DNA of 6,599 nucleotides from Verrucomicrobiia bacterium (GCA_017880715.1 JADGRT010000178.1:1-6599); one strand, 5' to 3'; counted from the stretch's first letter, positions 1-6,432 are shown. The notes: generated by a model from the letters alone, not told the origin. Numbers and translations: made by a program.

Positions 1-697
1 GCTGCAACGCGATTCGGCCGCGTTGGCGTCGGTCATTGCGCGCTGCTGTGAAATCAAGGCGGACGTGGTGGGTCAGGATGAAACGGAAGGCGGTCTGCGG
101 GCGATCCTGAACTATGGCCATACCATCGGCCATGCCATCGAGGCCACGGCCGGCTACGGCAAATACCTGCACGGGGAGGCCATTGCCATCGGCCAGGTTG
201 CCGCCGCCCAGTTGTCCGCGCACCTCCTGGGGCTGCCCGCCAACGAGGTCGCGCGCATCGCCCATCTCCTGCAAAAAGCCGGACTGCCCACGGCCATTCC
301 GCTTGGTCCCGACTGGCCGGGTCCCCGCAAAACCGCCGCCCTGAATCGTCTGATGGCGGCCATGAAAATCGATAAAAAAGTCAGCGCGGGCGAAATCAAA
401 TTCGTCCTGGCACGCCGCCTGGGACAGGTGGCGTATGGCCAGACGGTATCGGAACCGCTGCTCAAACAACTGCTGCTGGGCGAGCTCGGAAATAACGATA
501 CATGGCGTCATAAGTCAGCGACGCCGGGTCAGGGGACCCGGCCTACAGGGGCTTGTAGGCCGCGTGCCCTCACGCGGCGGGACTTCTGTCGCTGTGTAGA
601 AAACGGCGAAAAAACGCTCCCAACAACATCGAACCATCCGGCGTCCCGCCCCACCGGCCGCACGTCATCCGTGCGTCGTGCAACCCGAACCCCATAA
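1..697 (+). CDS. aroB: 3-dehydroquinate synthase, C-terminal part (5' end outside window), with unusual C-terminal extension
   Basis: 3-Dehydroquinate synthase is the cytoplasmic NAD- and metal-dependent enzyme that converts DAHP to 3-dehydroquinate, the second step of the shikimate pathway. The first full codon is at base 2, and 231 residues are visible. The family hallmark RAILNYGHTIGHAIE lies at about 98-142 and is followed by YLHGEAIAIG at about 164-193. The histidine in GHT (codon 119-121) and the one in LHGEA match the two metal-binding histidines of the family; the glutamate ligand is upstream of the window. The helical C-terminal domain follows, with DKKVSAGEIKFVL and a normal-looking family end, VSEPLLKQLLLGEL, near base 490. 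The frame does not stop there. It continues about 70 codons through a hairpin cluster to TAA at 695-697, giving an Arg/Pro/Thr-rich tail unlike the family. TAA triplets at 493-495 and 511-513 lie in the neighbouring frame, so a small indel or sequencing error may have removed the true stop. The identity is certain; the true 3' end is not. Confidence 0.95.
   Translation, partial: LQRDSAALASVIARCCEIKADVVGQDETEGGLRAILNYGHTIGHAIEATAGYGKYLHGEAIAIGQVAAAQLSAHLLGLPANEVARIAHLLQKAGLPTAIPLGPDWPGPRKTAALNRLMAAMKIDKKVSAGEIKFVLARRLGQVAYGQTVSEPLLKQLLLGELGNNDTWRHKSATPGQGTRPTGACRPRALTRRDFCRCVENGEKTLPTTSNHPASRPTGRTSSVRRATRTP
523..577. repeat. Three interlocking perfect hairpins (REP-like palindromic cluster)
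   Basis: Three perfect palindromes follow one another and share bases. Hairpin A has 8-bp arms 523-530 and 535-542 (GCCGGGTC / GACCCGGC) with the loop AGGG. Hairpin B has 9-bp arms 539-547 and 554-562 (CGGCCTACA / TGTAGGCCG) with the loop GGGGCT. Hairpin C has 7-bp arms 560-566 and 571-577 (CCGCGTG / CACGCGG) with the loop CCCT. A and B share 539-542, and B and C share 560-562, so neighbouring hairpins cannot both be fully formed. No T-run follows, so this is not a classical intrinsic terminator. An 8-base inverted pair, GGCGGGAC at 576-583 and GTCCCGCC at 643-650, may mark a longer element. The layout fits REP-type intergenic repeats, which can protect the mRNA 3' end. Whether it recurs in the genome cannot be seen here. 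Confidence 0.75.
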
Positions 698-711
698 TCC
701 CTACCCCCTTT

Positions 712-1395
712 ATGTCTGCCGTCAGCGAAACGATTGTCCGCGAGTTCTTCGAACTGCACGGGTTCTTTGTCCGCCAACAGCGCAAGTTCGTGGCGCCGCA
801 ACGGCGCGAGGAAGAGGACATTGATTTCTTTGCAATCAACCCGCATCCGCGAGCCGGGGACGCTCCCCTGCCCTTTGTGCTGATGTCGGCGGATCTGGTT
901 CGCATTGCCCGGGCGATGGTGGTCGTCAAGGGGTGGCACACGGAAACCTTCAGCCCGACCCTGCTCGCGAACAGCCCCGAGATTTTTCGTTTTCTCGAAC
1001 CCGCGGTTTTTCAATCCGCCGCGCGGGCCTTTGGCGAGGATGGACCGCTGACCAAAATTCTGGTCGTGCCCGCGCTGCCGCAGACGCCCGAAACGCGCCA
1101 GGAAAGCATCGATCTGCTGCGCGGCAAAGGCATCGATGCGGTGCTGCTCTTCCACACCCTGCTGGCCGATCTGATCGCTGACACCAAAGCCAACCGCAAT
1201 TACCAAAAGTCCGATCTCCGCCAGACCATTCGCGTGTTCAAGAACTACGACTTCTTCAAGGATCCGCAACTGGAGCTGTTTAAACCCGGGCGCGCCCGGG
1301 GCGCGCTGCGAATACGCCGGAAAACCCACCAGCAACCTCCCGCCATCCCGCCGGAAGATCAGTCAGGCGTGAATGGAAGCCAAGGGAAGGAATGA
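712..1395 (+). CDS. Conserved-looking protein of unknown function; possible degenerate PD-(D/E)xK-like core
   Basis: I do not recognise this 227-residue protein. It has no signal peptide or membrane helix and is probably cytoplasmic. An N-terminal helix (SETIVREFFELHGFFVRQQ, residues 5-23) is followed by a strand with acidic residues (EEEDIDFFAINP, 33-44), then AMVVVKGWHTETFSP (68-82). Next comes an alternating alpha/beta region, with strands near KILVVPAL and DAVLLFH. This order (acidic helix, D-containing strand, strand ending in VxVKGW) resembles a PD-(D/E)xK nuclease fold in which D36 or D38 and K73 remain but the usual catalytic Glu is V71; this is inference only. The last 35 or so residues are basic, Pro/Gln-rich and probably disordered. 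The ATG at 712 lies 14 bases after the aroB stop and has no visible Shine-Dalgarno. The TGA overlaps the next gene's start as ATGA, which suggests translational coupling. An antisense open frame at 529-1335 was judged a shadow. Confidence 0.8.
   Translation: MSAVSETIVREFFELHGFFVRQQRKFVAPQRREEEDIDFFAINPHPRAGDAPLPFVLMSADLVRIARAMVVVKGWHTETFSPTLLANSPEIFRFLEPAVFQSAARAFGEDGPLTKILVVPALPQTPETRQESIDLLRGKGIDAVLLFHTLLADLIADTKANRNYQKSDLRQTIRVFKNYDFFKDPQLELFKPGRARGALRIRRKTHQQPPAIPPEDQSGVNGSQGKE
1278..1306. repeat. GC-rich palindrome with adjacent rare 8-base palindrome and short direct repeat
   Basis: Bases 1285-1300 form a perfect 16-bp palindrome (CCCGGGCGCGCCCGGG). The 8-base palindrome GTTTAAAC precedes it at 1278-1285 and shares one base. 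GGGCGCGC occurs directly at 1288-1295 and again at 1299-1306. All of this lies inside the coding frame of the unknown protein, at residues 189-199 (LFKPGRARGAL), where the folded part gives way to the basic tail. It could form an mRNA hairpin or reflect a local duplication; no function is evident. Confidence 0.6.
1382..1390 (+). promoter_or_regulatory. Ribosome binding site of the ATPase gene
   Basis: The purine run AAGGGAAGG lies just before two in-frame ATG codons, at 1392 and 1398. AAGGG is 5 bases from the first ATG and GGAAGG is about 7 bases from the second, so either could be used. The first overlaps the upstream TGA as ATGA; the choice changes the protein by only two residues. This is the only clear Shine-Dalgarno-like sequence in the window. 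Confidence 0.5.
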
Positions 1396-3581
1396 GCATG
1401 ACTGCCGGCACGACCGATAAACTGTTGGAATTCGTCGAGAAGTTCGAGCAAAGATTAAGCGATCTGTATTCGATTTTTGCCAAACGGTTCCCGCGTTACG
1501 AAGATTTTTGGCTGGGCCTCGCGCACGAAGAGAGTGTCCACGCAAAGTGGGTTCGCGCCGTCGCCGAACACGTCAAGCAAAAATCCGTCGTCTTGAATGT
1601 CGATTCGGCCATCGAGTCGGCGATCCTCAAAGAAGTTAAGGAGGTGGAGGACTTGATTGCGCGCCATGAATCCGTGGCGGAAAACGTCGATCAGGCCTTT
1701 GAAATAAGCCTTCGTTTCGAACTGTCGGTCGTCGAAAATCGTTTCTACGATTATTTAAAATCCCTCGATGCGGACGTCCAGCGACTGTTTGAGGATATGA
1801 CCTCCAAGACCCGAATGCATGTGGTTCGGCTGCGGAACGCTTCCCGGCAACGGGGAGAATTCGGAAAGTTGCTCGATGACAACCTGATCACGCTGGCGGA
1901 CTTGGAAAAGGCCCAGAAGACAGCGCAAACGGATCAGGTCAGAGTCGAGGAGATTTTGCTGGCACATTACGGGGTGTCTAAGAAAGTCGTGCTTCAAAGC
2001 TTCACGAATTTCTTCCGCATCCCCGCTTATGAATTCGATCCCCACCTGAGCCTACCGCCCAAGCTTATGGAACTGCTGCTTAAAGACGAGCAGTACAAAA
2101 CCGGCAGTTTCGTCCCCATAGGCGGCCAGAACAATCGTGTTTTCGTGGCGGTGGAGTATCCGATCGATCCCGACCTGGATGACCACGTCCGCAACGCCTT
2201 TTCCGGGTTTCACGTGGAGTACCGGGTTGCTCTTGCCGCCGATATCCGGGCCACGATACAGCATCTGCTGGGAAAGCGGCCCGAAGATCAGGCCTGGCAG
2301 GATTCCTTGCACGATATTGTGGCCTCGATGGAGGAGATCCCCGGTGAATTGTCCTCATTGAAGGCCGAGGAGGCCACGACGAGCGCCAGTGACAGTGGAG
2401 TTGTGAAACTCGTCCACAGCATTATCGAAAGCGCCCACACGCGGCGGGCGTCCGATATCCATATCGAACCGCTGGCCGGGAAAGAGGTGCAGGTGCGTTT
2501 TCGGGTGGATGGCAGCTTGGTCGATGCCCTCTCGTTCCCCCGGTCATTCCGCGCGACCGTCCTGTCCCGCCTCAAAATCATGGCGCGTTTGGACATTGCC
2601 GAGCATCGCATGCCGCAATCGGGGAAAATCAACTATCGCCCCCCTGGACAAACCGACATTGAATTGCGGCTCGAGACTTATCCAACGGTGGCGGGCGAAG
2701 ACGCGGTGTTGCGCATTCTCCCGCCGTCCACCCCCTGCAAACTGACGGAGCTTTCCTTGAGCGAATGGAATAGCCGCGAGTTCAAACGCATGGTGGAGCA
2801 GCCCTACGGCTTGATCCTCTGTGTGGGGCCGACCGGCTCCGGCAAAACCACGACTCTCCACAGCGCCCTCAACCACATTAACAAAACCGACGTGAAAATC
2901 CTCACGGTGGAAGACCCCGTGGAGATTACTCAGCGCGGTTTGCGGCAGGTCCAAGTACATCCCAAAGCCGGGATTACCTTTGCCACCGTCCTGCGATCCT
3001 TCCTGCGAGCGGATCCCGACATCATCATGGTGGGTGAAATGCGGGATGAAGAAACCGCCTCCATCGCGGTCGAAGCCAGCCTGACCGGGCATCTGGTGCT
3101 GAGCACGCTGCATACCAACACGGCGGCGGAAACCATCGCCCGTCTCTTGAAAATGGGACTCGATCCCTATTCGTTCGCCGATGCGCTACTCGGGGTGCTG
3201 GCCCAGCGCCTTTTGCGCATGCTTTGCCCAAAGTGCAAGGACCTCAAGGTATTGGGCGCGGAGGGATACGCGACGATTCAGGCGGAATATGGCGACCCGA
3301 AATTGTTCGAAACTCTGGGATGTCATCCCCAGAGCCGCATCTACCTTAGACACGCGGACGGATGTCATGAATGCTGCCAGGTTGGCTACCTGAAACGCAT
3401 GGCGATCCATGAGTTGCTCGTGGTGTCCGAGCCGATCCGTGAACTCATTTTCACTCGCAGCAAAGCGAGCGACATTCGCCAAACCGCCATCGCGCAGGGC
3501 ATGCGAACCCTCAAGCAGGACGGCATCGAAAAGGTGCTGCAAGGGTTTTCCACCATCGACGAATTGCGCACGGTCTGTTAG
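1392..3581 (+). CDS. GspE/PilB-family secretion or type IV pilus assembly ATPase with N-terminal ferritin-like domain
   Basis: This is a hexameric AAA-type motor ATPase of the type II secretion / type IV pilus family, acting at the cytoplasmic face of the inner membrane; it has 729 residues. Residues 8-150 look like a ferritin-like four-helix domain: E19 and Y26 in helix 1, LAHEESVH with ExxH (E47, H50) in helix 2, E110 and ENRFY in helix 3, and H143 in helix 4, where T140 stands where ExxH would place a Glu. Residues 152-294 resemble the MshEN/T2SSE N-domain (GKLLDDNLITLADLEKAQ). The N2 and motor domains follow: ASDIHIEP (353-360), Walker A GPTGSGKTT (479-487), Asp box TVEDPVE (505-511), Walker B DPDIIMVGEMRD (541-552), His box STLHTN (571-576) and the tetracysteine zinc site C612, C615, C658, C661. 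All motor motifs are intact. GspE and PilB cannot be separated without partner genes, and none are in the window. It overlaps the upstream gene by 4 bases; htpG follows after 25. Confidence 0.93.
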   Translation: MSMTAGTTDKLLEFVEKFEQRLSDLYSIFAKRFPRYEDFWLGLAHEESVHAKWVRAVAEHVKQKSVVLNVDSAIESAILKEVKEVEDLIARHESVAENVDQAFEISLRFELSVVENRFYDYLKSLDADVQRLFEDMTSKTRMHVVRLRNASRQRGEFGKLLDDNLITLADLEKAQKTAQTDQVRVEEILLAHYGVSKKVVLQSFTNFFRIPAYEFDPHLSLPPKLMELLLKDEQYKTGSFVPIGGQNNRVFVAVEYPIDPDLDDHVRNAFSGFHVEYRVALAADIRATIQHLLGKRPEDQAWQDSLHDIVASMEEIPGELSSLKAEEATTSASDSGVVKLVHSIIESAHTRRASDIHIEPLAGKEVQVRFRVDGSLVDALSFPRSFRATVLSRLKIMARLDIAEHRMPQSGKINYRPPGQTDIELRLETYPTVAGEDAVLRILPPSTPCKLTELSLSEWNSREFKRMVEQPYGLILCVGPTGSGKTTTLHSALNHINKTDVKILTVEDPVEITQRGLRQVQVHPKAGITFATVLRSFLRADPDIIMVGEMRDEETASIAVEASLTGHLVLSTLHTNTAAETIARLLKMGLDPYSFADALLGVLAQRLLRMLCPKCKDLKVLGAEGYATIQAEYGDPKLFETLGCHPQSRIYLRHADGCHECCQVGYLKRMAIHELLVVSEPIRELIFTRSKASDIRQTAIAQGMRTLKQDGIEKVLQGFSTIDELRTVC

Positions 3582-3606
3582 ACTTCCGACAACCAGATAT
3601 CGCATT

Positions 3607-5475
3607 ATGACTACGACCGAAAAACATCAATTCCAGGCGGAAATCCAGCAGGTGCTGGACATCGTCATCCATTCGCTCTACACCGACCGCGAGATTTTCA
3701 TCCGGGAGTTGATCTCCAATGCGGCCGACGCCTGCGAAAAGCTGCGGTTTCTGCAAGCCTCCGGCCAGGCCGTGCACCAGCCGGATGCCGCCCTCGCCAT
3801 CACGGTGACGACGGATGAAAAGGAAAATACCGTCACCATCACCGACACCGGGATCGGCATGACTCACAGCGAGTTGGTGGACAACCTGGGCATGATCGCG
3901 CACTCGGGCACCAAAGCCTTTTTGAAAACGCTGCCACCCGCGACGGGCGAGGCTGCCCAGGCCAAGCCGGACGCCAGCCTGATCGGCCAGTTCGGCGTCG
4001 GGTTTTACTCGGCGTTCATGGTGGCCAGCCAGGTGACGGTTTTCAGCCGCTCCGCTCAGCCCAACGAATCCGGTTACCGCTGGCACAGCGAAGGCCCGGG
4101 GGGTTACGAGATCGAGCCGGCGGCGGATTTGCCGCGCGGGACGAAAGTGGTGTTGAAGCTCAAGGACGAGGCCAAGGATTTCTCCCAGGCCGACACCGTC
4201 GAGCGCATCATCCAGCGCTATTCTAATTTTATCCAATTCCCCATCGAACTGAATGGCAAGCGGCTGAATGCGGTCCAGGCGATCTGGACACGCAACAAGA
4301 ACGAGATCAAGGAGGAGGAATACAACGAGTTTTACCGGTACGTCGGCCACGACCACGAAAACCCGCTCTACCGGCTCCATTTTTCCGCCGATGCGCCCTT
4401 GACCATCCAAGCGGTGCTATTTGTGCCGGCGCGCAATTTAGAAACCATGGGCCTGTCGCGCACCGAGTCGGAAGTTCATCTTTACTGTCGCAAGGTGTTG
4501 ATTCAATCCAAGGCGAAGGGATTGTTCCCCGACTGGTTGCGGTTCCTGCGGGGCGTGGTGGACAGCGAGGATTTGCCGCTGAACATCTCGCGCGAGACCA
4601 TGCAGGACAGTTCTCTGTTGCAGAAACTCAACCAGGTGTTGACCGGCCGTTTCCTCAAGTTCCTCGAGGAACAGGCGGAAAAAGATCCGGCCGCGTACGA
4701 GAAATTCTACGCGGAATACAACCGGTTCCTCAAAGAAGGCGTCGTGGCCGATTTCAGCCGCCAGGAAATGCTGGGGAAATTGCTGCGCTACGAATCGTCC
4801 GCGCTGGAGAAGGACAAGCTCTCGTCACTGGCCGAATACGTCAAGCGCATGCCGTCCGAGCAAACGGAAATCTTTTACCTGCTGGCGCCCAACCGCAACG
4901 CCGCGCTGAGCAGCCCGTATTACGAGGTGTTCCAGGCGCGGAAATTCGAGGTGCTGTTCCTGTACGATCCGTGGGACGAGTTCGTCATGGAACATTTGCA
5001 TCTCTTCGACGGCAAAACGCTGCGTGCGGCGGAAAAAGCCGAGCTCCAAATCTCCGCTCCCGAGAAAAAACCGGAATCGCTCGCCGACGACCAGGCCCAA
5101 GCCCTGGCGAAGTGGCTCAAGGAGACCCTCGGCGACCGGGTGGGCGAGGTGCGTGTCTCCAAGCGCCTGGTGGACAGCCCGGCCGTGATTCTCGACAGCG
5201 ACAAATTCATGACGTCGAACATGCGGCGCCTGATGAAGGCCATGCGCAAGGAAGGCGAGGCCGCGCCCGATGTTAAACAAGACCTCGAGATCAATCCGCA
5301 ACATCCGATCCTGGTCCGGCTGGAGTCTGTGCGCCAAGCCGACGCCGCCCTGGCTGGACAAGTAGCGGAACAATTGCTGGACAACGCGCGGGTGGCGGCT
5401 GGCCTGCTCGAAGATCCGCGCGCCATGCTCAAACGGCTGAACGAATTGCTCGAACGGGTGCTCGCGGGGAAATAA
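3607..5475 (+). CDS. htpG: Molecular chaperone HtpG (Hsp90 family)
   Basis: HtpG is the bacterial Hsp90, a cytoplasmic homodimeric ATP-dependent chaperone that remodels client proteins, often together with DnaK. The protein has 622 residues, close to the family norm. The GHKL ATPase domain shows ELISNAADACEKLR with catalytic E34 and N38, DTGIGMT with ATP-binding D80, and the lid/glycine motif GQFGVGFYSAF (127-137). A short insert rich in Ala, Pro and Lys lies at about 109-123. The middle domain carries NISRETMQ (326-333), with R329 as the likely gamma-phosphate-contacting arginine, and YEVFQARKFEVLFLYDPWDE (439-458). The C-terminal dimerisation domain includes SKRLVDSPAVILDSD and ends in the helical LNELLERVLAGK. 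The ATG at 3607 is chosen because the family N-terminus (EKHQFQAEIQQVLDIVIHSLYT) starts there; the open frame continues upstream only as a shadow of the ATPase gene. No Shine-Dalgarno or CIRCE-type heat-shock operator is visible in the 25-base gap, so expression may depend on upstream transcription. Confidence 0.97.
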   Translation: MTTTEKHQFQAEIQQVLDIVIHSLYTDREIFIRELISNAADACEKLRFLQASGQAVHQPDAALAITVTTDEKENTVTITDTGIGMTHSELVDNLGMIAHSGTKAFLKTLPPATGEAAQAKPDASLIGQFGVGFYSAFMVASQVTVFSRSAQPNESGYRWHSEGPGGYEIEPAADLPRGTKVVLKLKDEAKDFSQADTVERIIQRYSNFIQFPIELNGKRLNAVQAIWTRNKNEIKEEEYNEFYRYVGHDHENPLYRLHFSADAPLTIQAVLFVPARNLETMGLSRTESEVHLYCRKVLIQSKAKGLFPDWLRFLRGVVDSEDLPLNISRETMQDSSLLQKLNQVLTGRFLKFLEEQAEKDPAAYEKFYAEYNRFLKEGVVADFSRQEMLGKLLRYESSALEKDKLSSLAEYVKRMPSEQTEIFYLLAPNRNAALSSPYYEVFQARKFEVLFLYDPWDEFVMEHLHLFDGKTLRAAEKAELQISAPEKKPESLADDQAQALAKWLKETLGDRVGEVRVSKRLVDSPAVILDSDKFMTSNMRRLMKAMRKEGEAAPDVKQDLEINPQHPILVRLESVRQADAALAGQVAEQLLDNARVAAGLLEDPRAMLKRLNELLERVLAGK

Positions 5476-5478
5476 CCC

Positions 5479-5919
5479 TCAGACATCGATCACCGGCCCG
5501 CTGCCGCCGTCCTGACGGGGCGGGGGCGGACGGTTACGGCGTTTGACTTCGATCCGGCTCTGGCCGGCGCCCGTCAGGCGGTTGGCGATCATGGACACCA
5601 AGCTGATCACCAGCGCTCCCCAGAACGCCGATCCGAAACTGGCCACCTGAAAGGACTTCACGATTTGGCCCACTAGAAAAAGCAGGAAGGCGTTGATCAC
5701 GAGGGTGAACAGGCCCAAGCTGAAAAGCAGCAGCGGCAGGGACAACAGCATGATCACCGGACGCACAAAGGCATTCAGGATGCCCAGCAGCAAGGACGCC
5801 ACCAGCAGGCTGATGAAGCTGTCATACTCGAGGCCCTTCACCACATTGACCGCCACGAGCACGGCCAGCGTGTTAATCAACCAGCGTTGAAAAAAGGATT
5901 TTAGCGCCGAAGTTTCCAT
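5479..5919 (-). CDS. Phage holin family 4_2 (YvlD-like) integral membrane protein
   Basis: This is a 146-residue integral inner-membrane protein of the family known as phage holin family 4 superfamily 2. Despite the name, the family is widespread on bacterial chromosomes and its role is unknown. About four hydrophobic helices are visible, near residues 13-30, 34-50, 56-85 (a long segment or a tight hairpin) and 94-114. The family signature NAFVRPVIMLLSLPLLLFSL (49-68) is followed by GLFTLVINAFLLFLVG. The C-terminus (119-146) is hydrophilic and basic with a run of four prolines, presumably cytoplasmic. The ATG is the reverse complement of 5917-5919, with no clear Shine-Dalgarno. The stop lies 3 bases from the htpG stop on the opposite strand, so the two genes converge with no room for a terminator between them. 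No phage genes are nearby, so a lysis role is unlikely. Confidence 0.9.
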   Translation of the reverse strand: METSALKSFFQRWLINTLAVLVAVNVVKGLEYDSFISLLVASLLLGILNAFVRPVIMLLSLPLLLFSLGLFTLVINAFLLFLVGQIVKSFQVASFGSAFWGALVISLVSMIANRLTGAGQSRIEVKRRNRPPPPRQDGGSGPVIDV

Positions 5920-6048
5920 CGCAACTCAGCGAGAGTCTAACCGGGTATTATCGCCGTTGCCAAGCCCCGAATCTAAACTTGGAAGTCGCCGAGCACTTAT
6001 CAAAAGTCCGGAAACTGCAGGCTAACAACGGATTCCTCCGACATTATC
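5920..6048. promoter_or_regulatory. Divergent intergenic region, presumed promoters for both flanking genes
   Basis: This 129-base gap separates the starts of two divergent genes and must hold the promoter for each unless either is transcribed from further away. On the minus strand, GATAAT (reverse complement of 5947-5952) lies 27 bases before the holin-family start and resembles a -10 box, but no good -35 box lies 16-18 bases upstream of it. On the plus strand I see no convincing -10/-35 pair before 6049. No operator-like palindrome or riboswitch is apparent. Confidence 0.3.
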
Positions 6049-6351
6049 ATGATAAATATCTCCCAGAATATCGTGCAGCGGAACAGTATTTGGCTGCTCC
6101 TCTCGTGCATCGTGATGGCTGCCGGTAGTATGCTGATCATCTATCGGACATATTTGCCGGTCATCACCCAGTTCTTGGTTCACAAGGAAGATCGTCAGGC
6201 GCTCGACCTTTCCTACAGAGTTGCCAAGGTCGGATTCATAATTTCGGGTCTTAGCGGGTTTGTCATAGGCTTGTGTTTGCTGCCTGCGTACAGATTGTGC
6301 AGACGAAAAGGCACAAGCACCTATCCAAACGCTCCAGGCAACAGCCGTTAA
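6049..6351 (+). CDS. Small hypothetical two-helix membrane protein
   Basis: This is a 100-residue protein that I do not recognise. Two hydrophobic segments, at about residues 13-32 (SIWLLLSCIVMAAGSMLIIY) and 61-81 (VGFIISGLSGFVIGLCLLPAY), are joined by a polar loop with HKEDRQALDLSYR. A basic stretch (RLCRRKG) after the second helix suggests that both ends are cytoplasmic. The first segment follows a short polar N-terminus and could also be read as an uncleaved signal anchor. G+C is near 50% by hand count of three sequence lines, visibly lower than in htpG, which may mean recent acquisition or just a membrane-protein codon bias. No Shine-Dalgarno is visible before the ATG. The gene stands alone, divergent from the holin-family gene and followed by a repeat region. 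Two well-formed membrane helices in one short frame support its being real, but that is the only support. Confidence 0.55.
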   Translation: MINISQNIVQRNSIWLLLSCIVMAAGSMLIIYRTYLPVITQFLVHKEDRQALDLSYRVAKVGFIISGLSGFVIGLCLLPAYRLCRRKGTSTYPNAPGNSR

Positions 6352-6432
6352 ACGTCTCGGTTGGCAGGTCGGATGTCAGAGGCCGGCTGTGCCTGAGCTT
6401 TTTCATTGGGCGGCGGAGCGTGCATCGGAAAA

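Noticed and set aside
529..1335. 268-codon open frame on the minus strand
   Set aside because: It lies antisense to the 712-1395 gene. Its protein is rich in Gly, Arg, Gln and His with no domain pattern, as expected of a shadow in G+C-rich DNA. The plus-strand frame has alternating helix/strand patterns and an ATGA link to the next gene.
2544..3113. 189-codon minus-strand open frame inside the ATPase gene
   Set aside because: It is antisense to the conserved Walker A, Asp box and Walker B motifs; a shadow.
3409..3606. N-terminal extension of HtpG upstream of the ATG at 3607
   Set aside because: The 66 extra residues come from the ATPase gene read in another frame and do not resemble Hsp90; the family N-terminus starts at 3607.
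3511..4410. 299-codon open frame on the minus strand across the ATPase/htpG junction
   Set aside because: It is antisense to the clearly identified htpG, with no recognisable motif; a codon-bias shadow.
5479..5919. Prophage remnant suggested by the phage holin family name
   Set aside because: The family is common on chromosomes without phages, and no endolysin, integrase or structural gene is nearby.
6375..6410. Possible terminator after the two-helix membrane protein gene (AGGC...GCCT then GAGCTTTTT)
   Set aside because: The stem is only 4 bp with a 7-base loop, and three bases (GAG) plus a C separate it from the T-run; too weak to claim.
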